This document shows, one piece after another, positions 46,390 to 58,784 of a DNA stretch of 64,000 bases. Each line of letters starts with the position of its first letter. The first letter of the stretch is position 1. The notes under the pieces were generated by a model. It saw only the letters and a program-made list of their open reading frames with translations, had not been told where the DNA came from and ran no database searches. The translations under genes and the position numbers were made by a program. This DNA comes from Bettongia penicillata ogilbyi (Eukaryota > Chordata > Mammalia > Diprotodontia > Potoroidae), in the NCBI GenBank assembly GCA_023548195.1, contig JAJHZJ010000221.1:186001-250000 (forward strand), read 5' to 3'.

Positions 46390-49300
46390 TTAATCCTTCT
46401 ATAATATTGCTGCTACTGGTGCTATGTTCTCCTGGTTCTACTCACTTTACTCAGGATCAGTTCATGTAAATCTTTCCAGGTTTTTCTGAAATCTGCCTGC
46501 TCATCATCTGTTATAAAACAATGGTATTCCATTACATTCATACACCTTAGGCCCCAATTCATGGACATCCCCTCAATTTCCAATTTTTGTTACCACAAAA
46601 AAGTTGATATATTTTTGCACATGTAGGTCCTTTTCCATTTTTATGATCTCTTTGAAATATAGACATAGCATATTGGACCAAAGGGGATACGTAGTTTGAC
46701 TGACCTTTCAGTAAAGTTTCAATTTTCTCTCCAAAAATGGTTGGATCAGTACACAACTCCACCAACAGTGCGTTAGTGTTCCAATTTTCTCACAGCTTCT
46801 CCAACATTCATTATTTTCTTTTTTCTGTCATATAAACCAGTCAGATAGATATGAGGTGGTACCTCAGAGGTGTTTTAATTTATATTTCTCTAATCAATAG
46901 TGATTTAGAGCATTTTTTCCTATGATTATAGATAGCTTTAATTCCTTCATCTGAAAACTGCCTATTCATGTCCTCTGACAATTTTTTCAATTGGGGAATA
47001 GCTTGTGTTCTGATAAATTTGACTCAGTTCTGTTAGAAATGAGGCCTTTATCAGAAAGACAATCAGTAAAAATTGTTTCCTCTAATTTCTGCTTTCCCTC
47101 TAATCCTGGTTGACTTGTTTTTGTTTGTGGAAAACATTGTTAACTTAATGGAATCAAAATTATACATTTTGCATTTTATAATGTTCTCTGTCTCTTGTTT
47201 GATTATATATTCTTCCCTTCTCTGTAGATCTGACACATAAACTATTGCTTGCTCTCCTAATTGGCATATAGTTTCACCCTTTATGTCTAAATCATGCAAA
47301 GGTTTTGACTTTATCTTTGTATAGGTGTGAGATGTTGGTCTATGCCTAGTTTCTGCCATACTGTTTTCCAGTTTTTCCAGCAGTTTTTGTCAAATAGTGA
47401 GTAGTTATCCCAGAAGCTAGAGTCTTTTGGTTTATCAAATAGTAAATGTCTATAGTCATGGACTACAGTGAGCTGTGTAACTAACCTATTCCATTGATCC
47501 AACATTCTATTTCTTAGCCAGTACACCAAATCTTTTAATGATTACCACTTTATAATATAGTTTTAGATCTGATATGGCTAAGTCATCATCTTTTGCATCT
47601 TTTCCATTAATTCCCTTGATATTCTTGAAATTTTGATCTTCCAGATGCATTTTTAAATTATTTTTTCTAGCTCAATAAAATCATTTTTGGTAGCTTGACT
47701 GGTATAGCACTGAATAATAAACTAAATTAGGTAGAATCATCACTTTTATTATATGAGCTTGGCCTAACAATGAGCAATTGGTATTTTTCCAGTTGTTTAG
47801 ATTTAACTTTACTTATGTGAAAAGTGTTTGTAATAATGTTCATACAATTTTTGGGTTTGTCTTGGTGGGTAGACTCCCAAATATTTTATATTGTCTAAAG
47901 TGACTTTAATTGTAATTTTTATTTTCATCTCTTGCTGCTTGGCTTTGATGAAAACTATAGAAATGCTGATGATTTATGTGGGTTTATGTTGTACCCTGAA
48001 AAGTTGATAGAGTTGCTAATTTCAAGTAGTTTTTTTTTCAGTGATTTTCTAAGTCTACCATCATATCATCTGCAAAGAATGATAGTTTTGTTTCCTCATT
48101 GTCTATTCTAATTCCTTCAATTTCTGTTTCTTCTCTTATTATTAAAGCTAAATTTTCTAGTATTGATATTGAATAATAGTGGTGATAATGGAGATCCTTG
48201 TTTCACCGCTGATCTTATTAGGAATGCTTCCAGCTTATTCCTATTACTTATAATACTTGCTGACAGTTTTAGATAGACACTGCTTATCATTTTAAGGAAA
48301 ATTCGTTATATTCTTATGCTCTCTATTGTTTTCAATAGGAATGAGTGCTGTATTTTTTTTCAAAAGCTTTTTTCGTATCTACTGAGATTATCAATCATAT
48401 GATTTCTGTTAGTTTTGTTATTGATATAGCCAATTATGCTGATAGTTTTCCTAATATAGAATGGACCCTACATTCTTGCTATAAATTCTACCTGGTCATT
48501 TTATGTTATTCTGGTGATAAATTTCTATAATCTCTTTCCTAATATTTTACTTAGATTTTTTTTTGCATCAATATTCATTAGGGAAATTGGTCTACAAGTT
48601 TTTTCTCTTCTTTGGCTCTTCCTGGATTAGATATCAGCACCATATTTGTGTCACAAAAGAAATTTAATAGGACTCCACCTATTTTTCCATATAGTTTATA
48701 TGGCATTAAAAATACAGTTCTTTAAATGTTTGGTGGGATTCACTTGTAAATTCATCTGGCCATGGAGATTTTATCTTATGGAGTTCATTGATGACTTGTT
48801 CAATTTCTTTTCCTAAAGTGAGTTTGTATTAGTATTTTATTTTCTCTTCTGTTAGCTGGACAACTTACATTTTTGTAAATATCCATCTATTTCACTTCCA
48901 TTTTGAGATTTGTTGCCATAGAGTTGGGCAGAATAGATCCTAAATATTGTTTTAATTTCCTCATCTTTGGTGGTGAATTCGTCCTTTTCATTTTTGATAC
49001 TGGTAATTTGGTTTCCTTCTTTCTTTTTTTAAATAAAATTAATCAAAGCTTTATCTATTTTATAGTGTTTTCCAAATTCCAACTCTTAGTTTTATGTATT
49101 AGTTCCATAGTTTTCTTATTTTCAATTTTACTGATTTCTCCTTTAATTTTCAGAATTTCTAAGTTGATATTTAATTGGGGATTTTTAATTGTTCTTTTTC
49201 TAGTTTTTTTACTTGCATTCCCAGTTCATTGATCTCCTCTTTCTCTACTTTATTCATGTAAGCATTTCAAGATATAAAATTTCCCCAAAGAATTGCTTTG

Positions 49301-50130
49301 GCTGCATCCCATAAGTTTTGGTATGTTGTCTCATTATTGTCATTCTCTTTGATGAAATTATTGATGGTTTCTATGATGTGCTCTTTGACCCATTCATTCT
49401 TTAGAATTAGATTATTTAGTTGCCAATAAATTTTCAATATATCTAAATAAATGGCCCTTTATTACAAGTAATTTTCATTGCACCATAGTCCGAAAAGGAT
49501 TCATTAATATTTCTCAATTTTTGCATTCAATCATAAGGTTTTATGCCTAATGTATGGTCAGTTTTTGAGTAGGTACCATGTACCACTGAGGAAATGGTAT
49601 ATTCCTTATCCCCATTCAATTTTTCTCCAGAGGTATATCAAACTTTTCTAAAATTCTATTCACCTCAACTTCTTTCTTATTTATTTTGTGGTTATATTGA
49701 TCTAGTTCTGAGAGAGGAAAAGTTGAGGTTTTCCACTAGTATAGTTTTGCTGTCTATTTCTTCCCGAAACTCACTTAACCACACAAAATCTGGATAGTAT
49801 GCCACTTGATACACACATGTTTTGTATTTATATTACTTCATTCTCTCTGGTGTCTTTTAGCAGAATGTAGTTTCATTCTTTACCTCTTTTAATTAGATCT
49901 ATTTTTGTTTTTGATTTGAGATCAGGATTGGTACACCTGCTTTTTTGTTACTTCAGCTGGAGTATAATTTATTCTGCTCCACCCTTTTACCTTTATTCTG
50001 TGTTTATATTTTTGCTTCAGATGTGTTTCTTGTAAACAACATATTTTAGGATTCGAGTTTTTGATCCACTCTGTTAATAGTTTCTATTTTATGGGAAAGC
50101 TCATTCCATTCAAATTCAGTTATGATTACT
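46390..50130 (-). pseudogene. L1 ORF2 (endonuclease-RT), degenerate
   Basis: The endonuclease is at about 50110-49500 on the minus strand, with a readable EIDSKTILVENLNFSSL stretch matching the GDFNTPLS region. RT lies at about 48900-47950 and the C-terminal part ends with KNWKLRGCP near 46560. It is split by numerous stops and frameshifts throughout. Confidence 0.75.
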
Positions 50131-50829
50131 AAGTGTGTATTTCCCTCCATCTTGTTCTTCCCTGTTTATACTTTTCTCTCTCCTTTTACCCTTTCCCTCC
50201 TCACCAGAGTTTTGTTTCTGACCACTGCCTTCCCTTCTATTAGCCCTTGTTTTTCTTTCTCCTTTCCCCTCCTACTTCCCTGTAGGGCAAGGTAAATTTC
50301 TATATTCAACTGAGTGTGTATGCTATTCCTTATTTGAACCAAATCTAATGACAGTAAAGTTCAAACAATGTTCATCCCCTTCCTTCTTTCCCTCTGCTAT
50401 AATAGATCTTTTGTACCTCTTCATGTGATGTAATTTACCATATTCTGCCTCTCCCTTTCCTCTTCTTCCAGTATAATCCTTTTTCTCACACTTTATTTTC
50501 TTATAGCATCACAGCAGAGTCAACTTATACTCATACCCTTTGTCTATGTTTACTCTTTCTAACTATCATATAATAGAGATACAGTTCTCAAGAGTTACAC
50601 GTATCATCTTCCTGTCTAGGGAAAACAGTTCAAATCTTATTGAATAATGTTTTTTTCTTTCCTGTTTACCTTTTTCATGCTTCTCTTGAGTCTTGTATTT
50701 GAAGATCAGATTTTCTGTTCAGCTCTGGTCTTTTCATCAGGCAAGTTTAAAAATTCCCTATTTCACTTAACATCTATCTTTTCCCTGAAAGAATATGTTC
50801 AGTTTTGCTGGATAGTTGATTCTTCATTG

Positions 50830-51770
50830 TAATCCATGCTCTTTTGCTTTCCAGAATATCATATCCAAGCTCAGTGATGCTTTAATGTAGAAGATGCTAA
50901 GTCTTATACAATTCTGACTGTGTTTCCTTGGTATGTGAATTGCATTTATTTTTCCTTCCGACTGCTCACAGTATGTTTTCCATGACCTGATCATTCTGGA
51001 ATTTGGCTACAATATTCCTTGGAGTTTTCATTTTGGGATCTCTTTAAGGAGGTGATTAATGTATTCTTTCAGTGACTATTTTTACCCTCTGGTTCTGGGA
51101 TATCAACACAGTTTTCCTTGATAATTTCTTGAAAGAATAGTCCAGGATCTTTTGATGATAATGGTTTTCAGGTAGTTCAATAATTATGAAATTATCTGTC
51201 TTGGATTATTTTTTAGGTCAGTTGTTTTTCCATTGAGTTATTTTACATTTTCTTCTTTTTTCCTTTTTTAAATTTTGCTTGACTGATGCTTGATGTTTCA
51301 CAATCATTAGTTTCCAGTTGCTCAATTCTAATTTTTAAGGAATTATTTTCTTCAGTTAGCTTTTGAAACTCTATGTCCATTAGACTAATTCTACTTTTAA
51401 AGGAGTTGTTTTCTTCAATGGATATTTTTCCCATTTGGCCAATTCTATTTTGAGGAGTTGTTTTCTTCAGTCAATTTTTGTGTTTCCTAGTCCAAGGTGT
51501 TGACTATTTTTTCATAATTCTCCTGTATAACTCTTGTTTCTTTTCCCATTTTTTCTATTTCTCTCCTATTTGATTTTTAAAATCTTTTTTGAGCTCTTCC
51601 AAGAGGATTTTCTGGGCTTGAGATCAATTCATAATCCTCTTTGAGGCTTCACATGTAGGGATTTTGATGTTGTATTCTTCTGAATTTGTTTTTTGATCTT
51701 TTCTGTTGTTTTCTATGGTCAGGGTTCTTTTCTGTTTCTTACTCATTTTTCAGCCTAATTCATGACTTTT
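50830..51770 (-). pseudogene. L1 ORF1, degenerate
   Basis: The minus strand shows the coiled coil (an open piece 51434-51243 with FQKLTEENNSLKIRIEQLE), then the RRM-like 'ELPEN' segment at about 51165-51200 and a C-terminal part toward 50850. The order equals HAL1 ORF1 but the sequence is clearly a different lineage. Confidence 0.7.
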
Positions 51771-52277
51771 AAAGTTTAACTCTGCTCCTGGGACACAGGG
51801 GACACTATTCCAAGCTTCTTGTGATGGATGCCAGGGGCCTAGTCACTAGCTTTCCACACATGGACCTCAGGTGCCTGTGACTTGCCCACTATGCTGGGGG
51901 TGGCCTGGCCTAATCACACCTGTGATGTTTATATTCTAAGGCTCACAATTTGCCTTCTGCACTGAGTCTGGAAGCCTCATGCTTGTCTGTTGAGCCAAGA
52001 TTGAGGGGCCTCAGTTGCTGATCTGTGCTCTGGCTAAGAACCTTCCACTGACTTGCCCAGATACCATATGTACTGAGTTGTGTTCCCCTTTTACCCAAGT
52101 GAGACAGAATTTTCCTGAAATCCTTCTAAGTTATCTTAAGCCAGAAAAGTGTCATTCCATCTTTTCATGGTTTCTGTCACTCCAGATTCCATTTAGAGGC
52201 TTGATTTAATATTGTTTCCAAGGGAAACTGAGAAGAGCTCAGACAACTTCCTGGCTTCTCTCTACTATTTTCAGACC

Positions 52278-52608
52278 TTTTTTTTTTTTTTTAAAGAGAT
52301 TCAGTCTGCCCATCTTGACCAGACTGGTGGTATAGGAGCTACTCATGGACCCATTCTACTCTGATGAGCACTGAAATTCTGGCCTGCTCTATTTCTGACC
52401 TGGTCAAGTTTGCCTTTCCTCAGGCAACTTGGCTCTTCCCCTACTCTAAATCCTCTTCATCCCAGAGGCTTACCACAATAGAGCTTAACTTAGTGCAGCC
52501 TCTCGATTGGTTTAACTCACTGAAGTTCAGAACTCTTGAGTTCAAGATGTGTGCCAATCTTAATCTTCTCAGTGGCAGAGATCACAGGTATGCACCATTT
52601 TGTGTGAC
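52278..52608 (-). pseudogene. 7SL RNA retropseudogene with A tail
   Basis: 7SL is the RNA scaffold of the signal recognition particle. The complement of the whole molecule can be followed here: 5' domain at about 52608-52530 ('atcacaggtatgcacc' equals the inverted 'ggcgcgtgcctgtagt' region), 'gagcttaacttagtgc' (52482-52497, inverted GCACTAAGTTCGGC), 'ctcaggcaacttgg' (52419-52432, inverted CCAGGTTGCCTAAG), and 'tctatttctgacctgg' (52388-52403, inverted CCAGGTCGGAAACGGA). The 3' end is near 52295. A 15-base T run at 52278-52292 is the inverted poly(A) tail. At roughly 314 bp it is full length but much mutated, so it is a dead processed copy, not an SRP gene. Confidence 0.85.
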
Positions 52609-52749
52609 TAAATGAGAGAAATATTAAAGAATGGATACCGTCTACATTCCTGTAGGGAAGCGATCACCTAGAGAAGAGGCAAAAATCTTCCTACAGGTAC
52701 TAACAAAGGGTCTTACCCAGGATCTAAATGGAATGATCGTCCATTTCCA

Positions 52750-54690
52750 TACTGATTATCTCAACAGATGGAGAAAAAAGCTTTTGACAAAATACAACAC
52801 CCATTCCTATTAAAAACACTAAAGAGCATAAGAACAAATGGAGTCTTCCTTGAAGTGATAAGTAGTACCTACCTAAAACCATCAGCAAGCATTACATGTA
52901 ATGGGGATAAGCTATATGCATTTCCAATAAGATTTGGGGTGATACAAGGATTTCCATTATGACCACTGTTATTCAATATGGTACTAGAAATGTTAGCTTT
53001 AACAATAAGGGAAGAAAAGGAAATTGAAGGAATTAAAATAGGCAAAGAAGAAACTAAGTCATTACTCTTTGCAGATGATATGATGATAAACTTAGAGATT
53101 CCAAGAGAATCAAGAAAAACTACTTGAAATAATAAACAACTTTAGTAAAGTTTCAGGATATAAAATAAGTCCACATAAATCCTCATCATTTTTATATATT
53201 ATCAACAAACCCCAATAGCAAGAGATAGAAAGATAAATTCCATATAAAGTTACTGTAGACATTACAAAATATTTGGGAGTCTACTTACAAACCCAGGAAT
53301 TATATGAACACAATTATAAAACACTTTTCACACATATAAAGTCAGATCTAAATAACTGGAAAAACATCAGTTGTTCATGGGTAGGCCAAGCTAACATAAT
53401 AAAATGACAGTTCTACCTAAATTAATTTACTTATTCAGTGCCATATCAATCAAACTACCAAAAATTATTTTATACAACTAGAAAAAATATCAAAATCCAT
53501 CTGGAAGAACAAAAGAGCTAGAATATCAGGAATTATTGAAAAGAAATGTTAGTGAAAGTGGCCAAGCCATATCAGATCTTAAATTGTATTATAAAGCAGC
53601 AATTATCAAAATCACTTGTTGCTGACTAAGAAAAAGAGGGGTAGATCAGTGGAATATGTTAGGTACACAACAAAGAGTAGTCAATGATTATAGCAATCTA
53701 TTGTTTGATAAGCACAAAGACTCTGACTTTTGGGAGAACTCACTATTTGAGAAAAACTGCTAGGAAAATTGGGAAATAGTATGGCCAGAAACTGGGCATA
53801 GACAAACATGTGACACTGTATACCAAAATAAAGTCCAAATGGGTACATGATTTAGATCTAAAGGATGATACTTTAAACAGATTAAGGGAGCAAGGAGTAG
53901 TTTATCTGTCAGATCTATGGAGAAACAACAGAGAACATAATGAAATGCAAAATGGATAATTTTGATTACATTAAATTGAAAAGTTTTTGCACAAACAAAG
54001 CCAATGCAACCAAGATTAGAAGGGAAGCAGAAATATCTGGGAAGTAATTTTTACAACTAGTGTCTCTGATAAAGGCCCCATTTCTAAAATATATAGATAA
54101 CAAAGTCAAATTTATGAGAATACAAGCCATTCTCTAATTGGTAAATGGTCAGAGGATATGAACAGACATTTTTTAGAGAAAGAAATTAAAGCTATATATA
54201 GTTATATAAAAAAGGGCTATGAATTACCAGTGATTAGAGAAATGGAAATTAAAACAGCTATGAGGTACCATCTAATATCTATCCAATTGGCTAATATGAT
54301 AGAAAAGGAAAATGATAAATGTTAGAGAAGATGTGGGAAAATTGGAACATTAATGATGGAATTGTGAACTGATCCAATCATTCTGGAGAGCATTTTGAAA
54401 CTGCCCAAAAGGCTATGAAACTCTGTATTTCCTTTGATCTATAATACTACCATTAGGTCTGCATCCCAAGAGATAATAAAAAAGAGGAAAGGATTCACAT
54501 ATACGAAAATATTTATATATACCAAAAGTATTTTTGTGGTGTCAAAGAATTGGAAATTGGGGGGATGCTTATCAATTGGGGAGTGGCTGAACAAGTTGCG
54601 ATATAAGAATGTAATGGAATACCACTGTTCTATAAGAAATGATGAGCAGGCAGATTTCAGAAAAACCTGGGAAGACTTATGTGGCCTGCC
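52750..54690 (+). mobile_element. L1 ORF2 fragment, sense, truncated at both ends
   Basis: Begins in RT at 'cagatggagaaaaaagcttt' and runs to the ORF2 C-terminus ('attggggagtggctgaac', 'agaaaaacctgggaagac'), stopping before the ORF2 stop and 3' UTR. No poly(A) tail. Loss of the 3' end implies deletion or rearrangement after insertion. Confidence 0.85.
52768..54690 (+). pseudogene. L1 reverse transcriptase remnant
   Basis: Open at 52768-52962: MEKKAFDKIQHPFLLKTL, then ...FPIRFGVIQGFPL, the L1 RT segment that leads to the GxxQGxPL motif. After a stop the catalytic box reads LLFADDMM at about 53070-53093 (FADD motif kept). Later KNWKLGGCLSIGEWLNKLRY at about 54547-54605 marks the C-terminus. 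Stops and shifts throughout. Confidence 0.82.
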
Positions 54691-54691
54691 A

Positions 54692-55285
54692 CCCTTGATC
54701 ATGTGAGTCATCTGGGAGTGGCATGATCCCAGAATACAGTACTCCATCTTAGGTGTTTGCCGGACAGTGTCAGCCAAGGGGGGGCGAGGAGGAGAGGAAG
54801 GAACCTTGTAAGGAACCTCAAGGTGGAGAATCTAAGAATTTGATCTTTTGAAGTAAAGGAAATTTCCTTAGTAGCATACCTTATGAAGAGGAAAAAAAAT
54901 GCCCCATGTGACTCCATGTAATGAGAACATTGAAAACAGACTAAAAACACAACACAAAGTGATAAAGGACCTAAACTTTGTACTCTGCTATTACAATGAA
55001 TTATTCAGATGTTCTAAGTCAAGTGTGAAGGGAACTTGTCTGTAGCTCCAAATATTTTTCACTTACAGGGAAATTTCACCCAAAGAAAAGTCATTGTAGG
55101 GTTAAAAAAGGATTTGCTAGATTGTTGTGGTATTGTGTGTTAACTTCCATTCCACTTCCTTTCCAAGGGGAAGCCTTAAGGATGATGATGAGTCTGGAGA
55201 CCTTTAGAGCCTGAGGAAAAGTAGAATGTACAAGAGAAAGAGAATTTCATTATTTGCTTATGATCTCCTAATTACCAATCAAAAT
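54692..55285. other. No recognised feature
   Basis: Unassigned. A G-run patch lies near 54779-54790. No gene seen. Confidence 0.45.
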
Positions 55286-55289
55286 TCTT

Positions 55290-55495
55290 TTTTTTTTTTA
55301 GTTAAAATTCTTCTTGGCCTCTTAGAAGTATCTGACAAGGTTAAGCTATTCTTTGAAACTCCTCTCTTGGCTTCCTAGAAGCTGAACTCCCATGGCTCTT
55401 CCTCTACTTCTCTATCTGTTCCCTCAGTCACATTTCTCCTCCCTCTTTTGACACCTCATAAATGTTGGAATCCAACCAGAGCTCCCTTTTTGTCT

Positions 55496-55581
<86 letters not shown>

Positions 55582-55821
55582 GTCCTTACTTATTATAATA
55601 CCTTCAACCATCACCAAAGTCAGTATCCTCAGTTCTGATCTCTCTTTGGGGTGGGTGCCAGTCTGGAATTTCTAATTTCTATCATCTGAATGTCCCTTGA
55701 CACCTCAAATCATCCATTTTCAAAATTGAAACTCATCATTCTCTCCATCAAAATCAACTCATTTTTTCCTATTTCTCTCCATAGATCAATGATATACTAC
55801 ATTCCCATCGCTAAAACTTAA
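55290..55821 (+). mobile_element. L2-like fragment, sense, left of solo LTR
   Basis: 'tcatctgaatgtcccttgac', 'acctcaaatcatccattttc' and 'attgaaactcatcattctct' resemble the L2 stretch at 21780-21850. It is interrupted by CT repeats and the LTR. Confidence 0.45.
55500..55578. repeat. (CT)n microsatellite
   Basis: About 39 pure CT units. Confidence 0.97.
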
Positions 55822-55826
55822 CATCT

Positions 55827-56415
55827 TGCTTTTTATCTTTAGTTAGACACATGCTTGACACACAAAAAGATATGAGGATAATTTATTACAACAAATTTCA
55901 GAGGAATTGAATGCCTTCATCAAAAGCGGGCTTAATCCCTCCTCAGGAAGCAAGAGAGCATTGAGTACAGAAGCAAGAGCATTTTTATACTGTCAGTTCA
56001 GGACAGATCAGCCCATCAGAAGACAGGTTGGTCCATTCTCTTTCAGGTCACAATCTTTTGACATACCCACTGTATATTTTCCCCTAAGCATGTGTAGACA
56101 GGTATCCTTCCCTTGTCATAAATCCCATGATCGGAAAATAGAGGAATAATTTTATGCAGGGTGTGTCTTACATGCATGAGGTTCATTAAGCAAGCCCAGT
56201 GAAGAAAGCTTTCTCCAGGTTATTCTATGTCATTTTCCCCTTTTGGTTCAGGCCAGTTCCCCTTTATCAAAAACTTTGTGATTTTCTAAAGGCCACTGTC
56301 TATCTCCTAATTGGTTGAGTCCATCGGTAGTCTGCTAGTTTTCTTATTATCTGACTTATTCTCAACGACTTCAGCAAGCAGCAGCTCTGTGGAAACTTAA
56401 CTCTTTGTTGACTCA
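55827..56415 (-). mobile_element. Solo LTR of an endogenous retrovirus, antisense
   Basis: 589 bp, TG...CA, flanked on both sides by catct (55822-55826 and 56416-56420), a 5-bp TSD. On the minus strand it starts TGAGTCAACAAAGAG and has a TATA box (tataaaa, complement at 55983-55989), then AATAAA (complement at 55882-55887) about 100 bp on, then U5. This is the normal U3-R-U5 layout. No internal retroviral sequence is present, so it arose by LTR-LTR recombination. It is not obviously similar to the LTR at 30453. Confidence 0.82.
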
Positions 56416-56420
56416 CATCT

Positions 56421-56720
56421 GACAGCTCCCTCTTCATTGTTTCCCGTATCCAATCAATGATTAAATCATGTCATTTCTGCCTCCTCATTATCTCTCACAT
56501 CTCTTCATTTTCTTGACTAGCATTCAAGCAGGTCCTCTTTCCTTTTTGCCTGGAGTATTATACTAGCCTTCTGATCTATCTCCTCTCCCTCCTTTCTTTT
56601 CATACTATAAACCCTTCTACAAAAAGAGCTGTCAGATGAGTCTTCTCAAAGTGTCACGTTCTCTTGTTCGTACACATCTTCAAAGTCTCCACATCAGATA
56701 TTTCCCATAATTAATTGTAC
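56421..56720 (+). mobile_element. L2-like fragment, sense, right of solo LTR
   Basis: 'ctgacagctccctcttc', 'ggagtattatactagcct' and 'aaagagctgtcagatgag' read like the decayed continuation of the L2 split by the LTR. Confidence 0.4.
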
Positions 56721-56934
56721 AAAGTAAGTGACAGTATTGGTGAAAGAGTAATTGTGTGACCTCTGGTAGAAAAGAAAATACGAAAATTCTAAAAACTGAA
56801 AATGTTAAGTCCCCAGGTTTTACAAACTATATTAATTCCTTTCATAGCTTTTGGTGATTCTTGGTTTCACATATTTGTATCAATTCCCAACAAATTTTAT
56901 GTATCAGAAACTACTGTTGTTGTTCTGTGGTTTT

Positions 56935-57095
56935 TCAGTTGTATCAGGCTCTTTGTGATCCCATGAGGTTTTCTTGTCAGAGATATTGCAGTGGTTTGCC
57001 ATTTCTTCTCCAGTTATTTGACAGATGAGGAAACTGAAGCAGAGTTAAATAATTTGCCCAAGGTCACACAGCTAGTAAGTCTCTGAGGCCAGTTT
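56935..57095 (-). mobile_element. Mar1-type SINE, antisense, truncated
   Basis: 'tttttcagttgtatcaggct', 'ctttgtgatcccatgaggtt', 'gcagtggtttgccatttctt' and 'caaggtcacacagctagtaa' give the inverted RTE-like tail and core. The tRNA-like head is missing. Confidence 0.85.
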
Positions 57096-57194
57096 TTATG
57101 TATTGATGTATTAGAAGTTAATTTTTTCTCAACTTTTTCTAATTCTATCTTCATTGATTTTTTTCAAGCAAAAACTAAAAGGAGAAAGAACTAG

Positions 57195-57364
57195 GAACAA
57201 AATGGCTACTCATTAATTGGGGAAGTACTTTAAAAAACCCTATGGTATTTAGTATCATTATTTAATAAAAATGACAAATGTGTAGCATTCAAAAAAACAT
57301 GAAAAAATGATATGAATTGAGTCAGAGAAAAATAAGAAGAATCAAGAGAAAATATATATATATA

Positions 57365-57417
<53 letters not shown>

Positions 57418-57712
57418 CTACCATAATGTGCATTTAAAGATCCCTTAAAAAATAAAGGAAGTTGAACTCTTGAGTTCCTGGGCAAAAAAAAACCAATAAA
57501 GTTCCTTGGGAACAGATAAAGAAAAATACATCCCATAACATGACAAAAAAAAGTATAGAATTATTAGGGTTTAATATTATCATATGAAGTCATTCTCATA
57601 AGTTTTTGATTAATTGTTCTTTGTCACAAGGGATGGGTCAGTCTGGAAATGAGCAGTGAAATGATTATGATATAAATACAAAAAGTATCAATAAAATACA
57701 TTTTAAAAGCCA
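57195..57712 (+). mobile_element. L1-like 3' end, sense, decayed
   Basis: 'gctactcattaattgggga', 'ccctatggtatttagtatc' and 'gaattgagtcagagaaa' are a decayed ORF2 C-terminus. It ends with 'aaaagtatcaataaaatac' as in marsupial L1-type 3' tails. It is split by a TA array. Confidence 0.5.
57352..57416. repeat. (TA)n microsatellite
   Basis: About 30 TA units with one TGTACA interruption. It is self-complementary and may form a cruciform. Confidence 0.97.
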
Positions 57713-57714
57713 CA

Positions 57715-58500
57715 CAACAACCACTCTTTAGCTATGATTTTGAATGGCTTCTGGTCCTTGGGGACCATTAAATCTGGGGTAGCTTTTTGGGTGCCTATAT
57801 ATTTATGTAGAGGAGGCATAAAATAGAGTGCTACAAATCTTTATAGTGAAATATAGAAGTTCTTAGAGTGTCCAAAATTGGCCTTTCTAATAGGAATTCA
57901 TTTCTACCTTTTGAGCTAGACAAATTTATGTGAAATTCTATTACTGCACAAATCAACAAACATATTTAGCCTTTGTCTAAGAAAAGGTCCTTACTGGACT
58001 AGAACGGAGCAAGATTTTCTATACATTGATTCATTTTTCAACAACGAAAGCTTAGACTGTGTTTTACCTATTGATTTTATAGTTGAAAACTCCTACTATT
58101 TAGAAATACAACAGGACAGTTGACTTTTATCTTTCAATTGATTCAGGTCCTCTATGTTGGATAGACTTGTCAGATACTTCAGGTGTACCGAAGAATTATT
58201 GACTGAAAACAGAGATATGTACAAGGGAAAAGGAATCAAAGATATTTCAACTAGAGAAAGCTAATAAATAAGTTCAAGTGAAAAAGAAGTCTACCAGGAA
58301 AACTACATGGCTGAATAAAAACAGTTTATAAAGTTCATTTTTGTCCTGAGGCTTAAATGTACTCTACTGTTATTTCTAAAATGAAATTCAAGCTGAAAAC
58401 TTGCTGACTGTCTTACTAAATAGCATTTTTGTGACATCATCTTAATGCCCATGATGGATGTTTTAACAAGGAAATCCTTGTCACACATTTAAAAAATTCA
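57715..58500. other. No recognised feature
   Basis: Unassigned AT-rich DNA up to the first copy of the 177-bp direct repeat. Confidence 0.45.
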
Positions 58501-58677
58501 GAAATATACTTAATCTTAAAATCAGCTGAGTATTCTCTAAAATGAAAGACAAACATTTACAAATCCACATGATTTTGAACACCTCATGTAAAAATTGACC
58601 TCCTTTGGAGAAACTTTTGACTTATAAAACCAATAAAAAGCACAGAGTCTCTGAGTTATCAAACTAAGAGCTTTAAT
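58501..58677 (+). repeat. 177-bp direct duplication, copy A
   Basis: Starts 'gaaatatacttaatctta' and ends 'aactaagagctttaat'. Copy B at 59509-59685 differs at 8 positions by eye. I do not recognise the duplicated sequence itself. Confidence 0.95.
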
Positions 58678-58784
58678 AGGTAGAGGATATAAGATTCTAG
58701 GCAGAGTTTTCCAGTAACCTACTACATTTATTTTTCATTATTTCACTTGTTCATTCACTTGTTTCCTCATTCGTTTGTTCATTC

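Larger units (their letters stand above)
46016..52268 (-). mobile_element. Near-full-length, decayed L1, antisense
   Basis: In minus-strand order: 5' UTR (about 52268 to 51770), ORF1 (51770-50830), inter-ORF spacer (50830-50130), ORF2 (50130-46390) and 3' UTR (46390-46016). All parts are in the right order and spacing for a roughly 6.2-kb L1. Every frame is broken many times, so this is an old insertion. It is the best in-window reference for which L1 parts the other fragments and the HAL1 copies keep. Confidence 0.85.

Noticed and set aside
52295..52608. A functional SRP RNA gene
   Set aside because: Too many substitutions, a poly(A) tail as in a processed copy, and location between dead L1s. 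Kept as a pseudogene.
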